A program made the translations under genes and the position numbers. Below the pieces are notes generated by a model, which was not told the DNA's origin, ran no database searches, and worked only from the letters and a program-made list of their open reading frames with translations. Of a stretch of 64,000 bases of DNA, positions 55,676 through 64,000 are shown in pieces. Location: NCBI GenBank assembly GCA_032690845.1, contig CM064417.1, forward strand, positions 35,904,432 through 35,968,431. Reading direction: 5' to 3'. This DNA is from Eleusine coracana subsp. coracana. Taxonomy: Eukaryota > Streptophyta > Magnoliopsida > Poales > Poaceae. How positions within the stretch are numbered: the stretch's first letter is position 1; each line of letters starts with the position of its first letter.

Positions 55676-55685
55676 TATATATAAA
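55676..55685 (+). promoter_or_regulatory. Candidate TATA box of the F-box gene
   Basis: TATATATAAA within AACTATATATAAAGGAG, 141 bases before the ATG at 55826. Three upstream ATGs with short frames lie between (about 55705, 55727 and 55799), so translation of the main frame could be dampened. Confidence 0.5.
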
Positions 55686-57660
55686 GGAGAGAATCTTACT
55701 GATTATGACAAAATATTTCTTTTAGAAGATGAATTTAGAGTACGGAGGACATCGTGGCATCCAAGCTGAGGAGGTTGGAGCACCAGTGCAACCTCATCGA
55801 TGCTCTTAACCTCTCCTTTTTCAACATGGAGGATCTTCCCTTGGTAAGGATATCTTTATTTTGTCATGCACTGCCGTGTCCTCTCGATTCAGTTGGGGTG
55901 AGGAATCATATCATGTTGGTAAAGCATATGAGAAAAAAAAGGTTTATCTTTGGTATTGGTACTATGCAGTATTACTAGATGTTTATCTTTGATTGATTTA
56001 TTCTTTATCATTCAATCTTCCTCTCATCGTGAGCGGGGAGGGAGCATGCTAAGGAAGGAACAAACAATTTCACTGACACGCACATAAATGGCACCTCTTA
56101 AATCACACATATCTAGCAAGAACCGATTTTTTTTTTTTTAAGCATCCATGGAACTGCATGGGTGGAGTGCAAATGTTCCAACCTCTAGCAAGAACTGATT
56201 CTTTATCATTCAATCTTCCAATAGGCTAGATTCCAGATTGTTACAAATATGAAAGGGCAGAGGATCTGCAAAGGTGCCAAGAAATTGCAGTACCTCTGAC
56301 CACCTCCCAACATCTCCTGGGTTAGCTGTTTCATGGGTGGAGTGCTTTGCGGCTTCCGTGACTTTAATGAATCCGTCAATGGATTTGATCGGCCACTATT
56401 TATGAGTCCAAAGCAATATCTGATTGGCATGAGGGGATAGCATGCCAGCGATATGTCAAAATTGTCTAGTATTTGTGATTGTAGGGTAAAGTTCATCAGA
56501 GTAGTTTCCTGGTTCTCCAGTAGCTTTATATGTTTTATTTCATCATCTTTGGTAGACTCATCCTCTCTTTAAAAAAAAATCCAATCTTGTTCAACAATTT
56601 ATGCATTACAACCTGCCCCTTTTTGGACTGTGTGCTGCAATTTGTGCTCAAAATCATGTTTCAGCTTCAACTTGGAATAATTATGTATTTCTAATTTTAA
56701 ATTTGTAGCTATGTCAATTCATTCACTATGACACTAGGACCTTTCAAGCAAGATGCTAAATTTTTTTCTCCTTCTATTTTCCTAATCCTCACTTAACTTT
56801 CTCAGCCTCATACCAATATATCTGTATTTAGCACTTTCTTGCTTTCAGACTTTCACTGAGACACTTTCTCTTGCCACTAATCCATGTTTCATGATTACAT
56901 TTTCCTCTAGCATGAAACTTCAACCAGCTGCATAAACTGTTAGCAAAGGATCATCTGACACTATGTGCTGTTTACCGCTTAAATGTTTAGGGCTCCTCAA
57001 AGTTGTCTGCAGTATGAAATATCTAGTTAAAAATACCTTGTTTATCAAATTTGTCCGCAGCATGAGATATCTAGTTAAAATTAGCTTGGCATCAAGCCTG
57101 ACCTGTTTACCTAAGGGGAATCTTTGGATTCCTAAGCAAAGGTATCTTGGATTTTCGAGTGATCTGAGGATGACTTCATAAGCATGCAATCTTTTCATCA
57201 TCTATCCTTTCAGATAATCGAGCAGAGTCTCAGCAAATTCTTGCTTTAATTTTATTTTCCTGTTCCTGAAAAGTTAAGTCACCAGAACATTTCATGCACA
57301 CAACATTATTCAAGAAAAAACCATGCTTGCAGTTATGATCTTTCAGGCCTTAGTTTCCATCCATTAGTGTCCATTGAACTGTCCATATTGACTGATAAAG
57401 AGGGACCATGAATCCTCCTCCCAACTTTCTACTCCTGAACTCTCATTAAGAGATGTCCTTTCAATATGTTGCTTTAAAAAAAACGTTGTGCTCTGTAACC
57501 TTCAATTCTTTGACCCGTCCTTTCAGTATGTTGCTTTAAAGAAAAATTGTTGTGCTCTGTAACCTTCCATTGCTTGACCGGATTGCTCTCATCTTAATAT
57601 ATTAAAACATGTGCGTTCTCTCGCAAAATGGCCCCTCCACGTCAGTAAACAGACTTTCTA

Positions 57661-57725
57661 CCGTTTGATTTTATCAATGTAGAACGTTTGCCATCGGATC
57701 GCTCCATTTGAACTTTGCGTCATAG
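57661..57725. repeat. 65-bp direct repeat, left copy
   Basis: CCGTTTGATTTTATCAATGT... to TTTGCGTCATAG. The right copy is 58148-58212. The 421-bp segment 57728-58148 lies exactly between them. Confidence 0.85.
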
Positions 57726-57727
57726 AA

Positions 57728-58148
57728 GCAATGTATCTGTGTAAAATAAATCATTTCTTGTATCAGAGAAGCAACATAACTAACATAAGTAAATACTAAG
57801 ACACATAGTTGATAATATTCAAATTGATTTGCTTGCATAGATGCATTGTTTTTACTTTGAATTAAAAAGCACCAGATGGGTCTTGTCAGGAAACTGCAAG
57901 CATGGCAATTGGCGCGTTTATTTTCTAGTAGTACCTTTCAATCTGGAAATAAACAGAAAACATACTTCATTGGACACTTGCCTTCAGCCAGTTTATTTTG
58001 CTTGTCCCCATTTAGTTTCCCTTAAACTTTTGAGATTCCTTCCAATCCTGTTATAGATCCCTTTGGCTGCATGTAGTGCATCGTCCCTGTGTGGCATACG
58101 GTTTTCTAATGTCGGAATTTCAGCCTCACTGGTTGCAATGCCTTCATC
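57728..58148. repeat. 421-bp direct repeat, left copy
   Basis: GCAATGTATCTGTGTAAAAT... to GCAATGCCTTCATC, highly similar over its full length to 60785-61209, about 3.06 kb downstream in the same orientation. A few indels (GTCTTGTCAGG against GTCTTCTAAGTTAGG) distinguish the copies. Confidence 0.9.
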
Positions 58149-58212
58149 CGTTCGATTTTATCAATGTGGAATGTCTGCTGTCGGATCGCTCCATTTGAAC
58201 TTTGCGTCATAG
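58148..58212. repeat. 65-bp direct repeat, right copy
   Basis: CCGTTCGATTTTATCAATGT... to TTTGCGTCATAG, matching 57661-57725 with several transitions. Confidence 0.85.
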
Positions 58213-60328
58213 CCCTCCAAGAAGCCTGGAATAACGACATCTTACAATCAGGTCCACCTCTCTTCTTCATCCCTCACACCACGGGAGCCTTGCAATCCAT
58301 CAGGCTCTGTCAACTGTCATTCCACCATGATAGAAAAAATTCATCACGCCGAACTGCTATGCGCTGCCTCTCTAGGCTCTCCCTTCCTTCTACTTCTCCC
58401 TACACTGATGGTGCCTTCTCCTCTCACGCGCAATGGCCATCTAACCAAGGCGCAACACCTGCATACCAGCCGGCGGCTTCTCCAACCCGGCATGCTAAGC
58501 ATTGGCGAGGCTGCGCTCGGCTTTGGCGTCGTTCCCTTGCCCCGTGGAGCACGCCTCATCCCTCAACATCCCTGTACGTCGAGCGCATCCTCCCCCAGCC
58601 CCCCTCCCCCACGTCGTCTGAGTCTGTCCAGCCACCTTGTTGTGCCTCCCAGCATTGGTGGAGCACGGCGTCACCTGACACTTGCTACGTACATATGTAG
58701 AATAGCTTGATATTCTAGAGCAGTTGTGCGATGCCCTCTCAAGGAACAAACTTTGGCCCAGGTTGGTACATAGTTGACCTTCCTCTGTTACCACTCACCC
58801 TTTAGCTACTTGTGCTCACCAAATGCTCGACAAAATAGTTAAGACAGACTTGCTTTATTAGAATACTTATATTCTTCACTATCTCATCAGGTGTTGGAAT
58901 AATCGATGGGCTACGGTCCATGGTCCTGCTTGAGAGCCATTAGTAAAGTCCTCAAGACCATGCATCCACGAGTGCCACAGCATGTTGTTCTTTCGAGAAC
59001 TGAAACAAGAGGTAACAATAGTTCAAGAAGAGGCTAATTAACCTGCTTGCCGTAAAGGGAAATGCAAGCGCCTCTACCTTCTCAGTATTGATTATTTGTC
59101 CGGTGAAACAATAGAGAGGAGGAAAGAGGAATGAAAACATGAACAATTGGAAATTTTATAGTTTTCAAATTGGTGCCCGCTTTGCCAAGATATGCTGAAG
59201 ACCAAACTCCTATTTTATTTTCCATAAAAAGTAGAACTAGGTTTCATCATATATGTTGATTTTGACTTAGGAGTCTACATAATTTTTTTAGACTGTGCAA
59301 CTAAAATAAAAACTAGAACTAGGTTTCATCATATTTGATGTTTTTCTTATAACCTCAAAGGTTATTCATTGTTTTCTTATAAATGAAAAGGGATTAGCCA
59401 TGTTCTAGCATCGTTGTTCAGAATTTTGTTGCCAGACATCGCCGATCTATCAGTTCTATATTGCCATTCCTCTTTCCTATTCATACTAATTGCTTGTGAA
59501 CACCAGATGCTCGATAAAATTCCTAAGACGGTCCTGGTCTGTCAGACTACTCTTAACTCCTCTAGACACAATAAAGAAAATGCTCCCAATTGTGAATCTT
59601 ACAGCGGCTGAGAAATAAGGTAGTTTAAGGAACTATTTAAGTGTTAACTTTGGATGTTTTCATATACGTTATGGCATGGCACCTATCCAGCAAATGTTAG
59701 GTACTTGTTTTTTTGTGAAATCTATGAATTGCTTTCACACTCCCTAGTCATATTTACCATCGTACAATGCAACAGGCAACTACCATGCATGAGGCATACA
59801 AGGTATTCATTAAAATATCTGTGTCTAATCGTTGTCATTGATAGTTGATTAGTTTTCTCTATTTAAACTTAGTATCAACACATGATATCTAATGATAACT
59901 TCTCCATTTGAACAACCATATTGACTTCCTGCAGTTTTATCCAATGAAGCAGCCTCTAGCTTGCTTAAAGTGCTTATTACCTTAATGTTAAAAACAAACA
60001 GAAGCCTTTGAGAATATCGTTTATACAGAAAGTTTAAAGAGTTTAACTCATGTCTGATTTTTCTTTCAGCAAAACATTGTAGAAGAATTCTTACTATAGG
60101 CTTCTTAATATAGCTTAAAACATACGTGCTCTATTAATATATTCACTTGAACCAAATTGCAGTTTTGCATTGGCCACGGTGAGTTATGGCACAATAGGCT
60201 GTCGTGAGACAAGATGAAAAACAAGTCAGAGTTTGAGCTCATGTGTGTACTCTTCATAGCCATAAAATGTCATGTTCATCAACATAATATAGCTATGCTA
60301 TGATTCGGTCCATCTTATTTGGTGATGT

Positions 60329-60535
60329 TTGAAACTACCATGTATACATAAGCATCATGTATTTGTTACAAAGCCTAGGGAGCAATGTGTTTTGGATACT
60401 GAGTGCTGGAGCCTGGAGCAACACTTTGGAGTCGACGATGACAAGCTAGAGGTGACTGATTTTTTCCATAAAGTCCATCAGTGGGCCCAAAAAGATCCCA
60501 CGTCTTATAAAAGGTTGAACTTTTTAGAGCAGTAG
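60329..60535 (+). other. Exon-like open frame of unknown origin
   Basis: 68 codons with protein-like composition, notably CVLDTECWSLEQHFGVDDDK and FFHKVHQWAQKDPTSY. The minus strand is open over the same stretch, which weakens the case. I do not recognise it. It could be a fragment of another gene captured in the intron. Confidence 0.25.
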
Positions 60536-60784
60536 TATTGCACTGGTAATTTACACTCTTCAATGGATTCTAGCTATAAGCATAAGAGAAAATAAGAGAA
60601 TAATATATTGGCTATTTGTTCCAGACTTGATGATCCAAGTAGTCCTTCATCAAATTACTATGGCTTGTTATATTTTGAAGTACTTGATAATATTGTGCAC
60701 TGTCGTCGATACTTAAATTGAATGTTTCTTTTTCAGCCTCCGATATTTGGCGTAGTAAAGTTTCTTATATTTGGTTCCCAGCAC

Positions 60785-61209
60785 GCAATGTATCTGTGTA
60801 AAATAAATCTTTTCTTGTATCAGAGAAGCAACATAACTAACATAAGTAAATACTAAGACACATAGTTGATAATATTCAAATTTATTTGCTTGCATAGATG
60901 TATTGTTTTTACTTTGAATTAAAAAGCACCAGATGGGGTCTTCTAAGTTAGGAAACTACAAGCGCGGCAATTGGCACGCTTATTTTCTAGTAGTACCTTC
61001 AATCTGGAAATAAACAGAAAACATGCTTCATTGGACACTTGCCTTCAGCCAGTTCATTTTGCTTGTCCCCATTTAGTTTCCCTTAGACTTTTGAGATTCC
61101 TTCCAATCCTGTTATAGATCCCTTTGGCTGCACGTAGTGCATCATCCCTGTGTGGCATACGGTTTTCTAATGTCAGAATTTCAGCCTCACTGGTTGCAAT
61201 GCCTTCATC
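60785..61209. repeat. 421-bp direct repeat, right copy
   Basis: See 57728-58148. This copy is followed by CTGTTTTTTTTT and lies about 360 bases before exon 2 of the F-box gene. As it lacks the 65-bp flanking repeats, it is probably the source copy. Confidence 0.85.
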
Positions 61210-61569
61210 TGTTTTTTTTTTCTTTTGGGTAGCATAATCTGGTATAGTTTTTCTTCTTCACCGCATCCATCATGCTGCCCGGAATTTGGTTGAGGTATAG
61301 ATCTTCTGGGGAGGCCTGTGTTCCAGCCTATCCTAGTTTGGCTGAAGTAAATGTGGTCCTTTTCTGCATCGGTTCTTTTGCTTTATCTACCTCTCAGTAT
61401 CTGTTTTGCATGTGCTCTGTTTTTTCTTTCATAAGATAAAAGAACATTGGTATGCACTTTAATTATTACATGGCATTTGAGCATAATCTGTAGAACATTG
61501 ATATATTACTTTCATACGCTTATTATAGTTTTTTTATAGAAACTCTACCCGTCTTATCACTTGTAACAG

Positions 61570-62460
61570 GAAATTCTACATCTTGTAATGTCACGGCTAT
61601 CGCTGAAAGAGGCTGCAAAGACAAGCATTGTGGCGAGAAACTGGAGAAAGCTCTGGACGTCCTACCCTAATTTATGCTTTGATGGCACCAGAGACCAGTC
61701 CACTAATGATGATAGTGTTAAAATAGAAGCAGAAAAGTTCATCGAGACGGTAAATTCTATTTTTCAACAACACTATGGAATAGGGCTTAATAAGTTCAGC
61801 ATCAGGTTTAGTCTTCAGAAGAAGTCATCACATCATCTTGATAGGTGGATTTTCTTTGCCGCTGCATCAAAGGCAAGGAGTATGAATATTAATCTGTGGC
61901 CGGAAAAGAAAAGTTTAGGACCAGCCATAAAAGCTTACAACTTCCCCCTCGAGGCCTTAGATGCTCAAGATGGCGCTTTTATCCAGTCATTGGTTCTCAA
62001 GGATGTTTCTATAAAGCCACAGTTGGGTATACATGGATTTGCAGAACTCAGGAGACTTTGTTTACATTGTGCTCAAATAATTGGAGACCTTGCAGACTTG
62101 CTATTAAACTGTATTGCTCTTGAGGACTTGGAGCTCATCACGTGCTCTGGTGTGGTTGATCTGAAGATACCACACCGACTTGATAAACTTAGACATTTGC
62201 TGATTTCTAGTACACGAGCCCAGGTGGTTGATTTTCATGTTCCTGGCCTTACTCATTTTGAATTCAAAGGGAATTCGATTCCCATAGCACTTCATGATTG
62301 CTCAAACCTAGAGAAGGCAACCATAATGTTTAAAACTGCATTGAGACGAGATAATAAACCATTGGGACATGCATTCACTGGGATTCCCAGTATCTCAACA
62401 GTCAAGGTGCTAACTGTGCATGCTGATCTGAAGGCACGCGAGCCTGTTTGGGCCCCACAG
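61570..62460 (+). CDS. F-box gene, exon 2 (main coding exon)
   Basis: 297 codons open from the acceptor at 61566-61569 to the donor GTACCT at 62461, phase 0 at both ends. It encodes the F-box core (after MEDLPL from exon 1) and the first leucine-rich repeats. It is intact in itself. A 5' internal ATG at 61588 gives a frame of similar length, but starting there would lose the first F-box residues. Confidence 0.85.
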
Positions 62461-62540
62461 GTACCTGGTCTTTACATTTTCATTTGTTGATATTCTTCAT
62501 GTCGGTTCTTCATGCTTCCTGTGTTTTGAACATGTTTCAG

Positions 62541-62701
62541 GTCCATAAGTTGGTGACAGGTCCAGCGTGCATGTTTACCTTTTTGAGGCATCTGACTTGT
62601 GAAAAAGAGTCTTCACTGACTGTCCAAATAGCCATGATGGAATTCTTCAATTGGCTCGTTATTTAGAGTTTGCACCCCAATTGGAGGTGTTGGAATTGCA
62701 T
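62541..62701 (+). pseudogene. F-box gene, exon 3, with a one-base frameshift
   Basis: Acceptor TTTCAG at 62535-62540, donor GTGAGT from 62702. The first half reads VHKLVTGPACMFTFLRHLTCE in phase with exon 2. The second half reads SHDGILQLARYLEFAPQLEV-x-ELH in the next register and is in phase with exon 4 (MFYYSL). The break falls in GAAAAAGA, a likely slippage site. Confidence 0.75.
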
Positions 62702-62874
62702 GTGAGTACTCTGTTCTTCCATTGATTTACACCAGTCAGATTAACTTCACAAACATTCTAGAATCATTATTCAGCTATATAGATTGTATGCTTACATGTT
62801 TATCTTTGGGAAAGAGTAGACGTACAAATCTTATATGATAGTAACAGATTATTCTTGGTGGTTTCCTAAAACAG

Positions 62875-63031
62875 ATGTTTTATTACTCGCTTCGAGACTC
62901 ATGGCATGGTGAGGAGACATGGGCAGCAGGCTCCTGTATGCGCCCTCTTGACCACCTTAAGAGGGTCTACATGAGTGGATTCCGGTGTTACCGTGCTCAG
63001 GTGGAGCTTTTGTGCGGCATTCTGGAGAGGG
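62875..63031 (+). CDS. F-box gene, exon 4 (last recognised exon)
   Basis: Acceptor AACAG at 62870-62874. It reads MFYYSLRDSWHGEETWAAGS, HLKRVYMSGFRCYRAQVELL and CGILERG. In this family an FBD tail would follow after another intron. A GTGTAC donor may stand at about 63032. I did not find a convincing terminal exon in the remaining window. Confidence 0.6.
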
Positions 63032-63718
63032 GTGTACGTCAAACAGTTTGTTTCTCTTGTTTTATCTTCATGTGACAAGGTTTAATCCTATTAGTAGTTG
63101 AGAGCATGAATTCAGCATTTTTTCTACATTATTGAATTGAATTTCGTAAAAATATAATGAGGCAGTAGTCATATCTTTTTTTAGCTGATGACCTGGCTGT
63201 CCAGTCTTCATCGGCTGACCTAGACATATCTAGGTGAACCTGAGCACGTGGTATCTTTTTCCTTGTTGCACTGAGACTCGGAGTTGTATTTGAATGTAGG
63301 CCCTCAAGCTAGTAACAGACTAACAGGCCTCGTTTTGCTGATTTGCTGCCGATCATTTCGTCCTGTAAAGATGAACAGATGGACGAACATGACGAGCCAC
63401 CGCGTTTCTGTGGACAGATATGATCCAGCATAAAATCCAATAATAAATCAACAAAATATACTGATTGCTTAACATAAACAGTGGAATCAACCATGCACAA
63501 TTCCGATGGCAAGTCCAAATTCAGCGATCCAAATGGCATCCTAGTTTTTTATTTCGAAGTCTACATCCATGTACTCTGCCGGTTAATTACCCCCCCCCCC
63601 CCCCCCGGGCTCTTGCAATGGATTAAATGAGAACGGAAGTATTAGAACACATTTGAAGTTTTTAAATATACTGTTTGAAAAATCACAAAGAATAATAGGA
63701 TCTCATAAACCACAGCAA
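63032..63718. other. 3' flank of the F-box gene, nothing further recognised
   Basis: No supported gene. A minus-strand 76-codon frame (63309-63539) lacks any known motif. A C-run of about 18 bases at 63591-63606 may be uncertain in length. Confidence 0.4.
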
Positions 63719-64000
63719 ATAAACCAGTAAACAATGTGAATGGATAAATCAAAACAGCAAAGGAGATACAACATGCACGCAGTGAACATAAAATATGTGT
63801 CATCATATTGACAAGACTAGCAAGGTATCAATCACCAGAAATTATTAACAGGAGGTACTGAGGACGAAAAAAACAAGGACAATCCTAATATTTGCCTAGG
63901 GAGCAGATCATGGAGAAAGAAAGACAATCCAATATAAAAATGATACCACAAAGGTAACTCGGGAGCATGTTTTTCCATGTTATTCCAATCCATCAGATGG
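63719..64000. repeat. Segment repeated from 51558-51842
   Basis: Direct repeat of the segment near 51.6 kb, cut by the window edge in the middle of similarity (CCATCAGATGG at the end corresponds to CCATCGGATGG at 51835). Confidence 0.8.

Larger units (their letters stand above)
55844..61569 (+). other. Intron 1 of the F-box gene, 5.7 kb
   Basis: GTAAGG to ACAG. Unusually long, mostly AT-rich, with no complete transposon ends recognised. It holds the repeated segments at 57661-58212 and 60785-61209, a GC-richer stretch at 58164-58710 whose open frames are Ser/Pro-rich and unlike any protein I know, and an exon-like frame at 60329-60535. If the joined exon structure is wrong, this interval would instead be intergenic. 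Confidence 0.55.
55826..63031 (+). pseudogene. F-box/LRR (FBD-type) protein gene, spliced, frameshifted and 3' incomplete
   Basis: Exon 1 ends MEDLPL at 55843, before GTAAGG. Exon 2 (61570-62460) follows an ACAG acceptor and starts EILHLVMSRLSLKEA, so the joined start reads as an F-box at the extreme N-terminus (MEDLPLEILHLVMSRL, then AAKTSIVARNWRKLW). The frame stays open upstream of the ATG to 55739, so a longer ancestral N-terminus is possible. Exon 2 continues with leucine-rich repeats (LRRLCLHCAQIIGDLADLLL, ALEDLELITCSGV) and ends WAPQ before GTACCT. Exon 3 (62541-62701) starts VHKLVTGPACMFTFLRHLTC; a one-base shift in an A-run at about 62602-62609 is needed to reach the proper frame (SHDGILQLARYLEFAPQLEV). 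Exon 4 (from 62875) has MFYYSLRDSWHGEE and ILERG, then no FBD ending was found. F-box proteins are SCF ubiquitin-ligase substrate adaptors. The single shift could be an assembly error, so pseudogene status is provisional. Confidence 0.75.

Noticed and set aside
57593..57660. Possible Helitron 5' end (TCTTAATATATTAAAAC)
   Set aside because: Start TC and an AT-rich context alone are too weak. I found no hairpin followed by CTRR as a matching 3' end.
58164..58710. Overlapping frames of 178 and 127 codons
   Set aside because: Ser/Pro-rich, no start context or splice signals, frames overlap each other, and the first overlaps the 65-bp repeat.

Overview
The window is nuclear DNA of a grass (Poaceae). 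Three things point there: spliced plant genes with GT-AG introns, a very GC-rich monocot-style single-exon gene at about 50 kb, and a dense load of grass-type transposons (Ty3/gypsy and Ty1/copia LTR elements, hAT, PIF/Harbinger, CACTA, Stowaway). I cannot name the species. Most of the 64 kb is transposon. I support two host genes: an RTM2-like small-heat-shock-domain protein (49369-50175, minus) and an F-box/LRR gene that looks damaged (55826 to about 63031, plus).

0-30 kb is one nest. A minus-strand Athila-like gypsy element (tRNA-Asp-type primer site, decayed gag/protease-like frame 3344-6643, LTR starting at 6754) carries a deleted hAT transposon (980-2993) in its 3' part. Its LTR is split at 7493/28711 by a 21.2 kb non-autonomous element (7494-28710, TSD TATAG) built as LTR-internal-LTR-internal-LTR with LTRs of about 3.3 kb and no coding capacity. 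The middle LTR is itself split by a 7.4 kb chromovirus (13048-20483) with recognisable but mutated gag, protease, RT, RNase H, integrase and chromodomain. The Athila-like LTR ends at 29816 inside a fragment of a copia LTR.

30-41.6 kb holds copia and Athila-like remnants: a probable Athila-type solo LTR (31413-33038), an inverted pair of copia LTRs (35164-36148 minus, 37258-39160 plus) with a gag-like pseudogene and a 3' region carrying seven GGGGAG tracts, and an Athila-like solo LTR (40147-41210) interrupting a plus-strand element ORF. The copia U3 carries an array of 17-bp palindromes just upstream of its TATA box.

41.6-46.4 kb has two class II elements side by side: a deletion derivative of PIF/Harbinger with TTA target duplications, and a non-autonomous CACTA element.

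46.4-64 kb is the gene-bearing part. It includes the RTM2-like gene, a cluster of small hAT-type MITEs with exact 8-bp target duplications, a Stowaway MITE, a clean copia solo LTR (53809-55467, TSD ACCGG), and the F-box gene with a 5.7 kb first intron. A segment near 51.6 kb is repeated at the right edge of the window, which suggests a local segmental duplication.

I see no bacterial features, CRISPR arrays, rRNA or tRNA genes. All coordinates of transposon ends come from reading the termini and target duplications by eye; family names are by resemblance and not from a database search.
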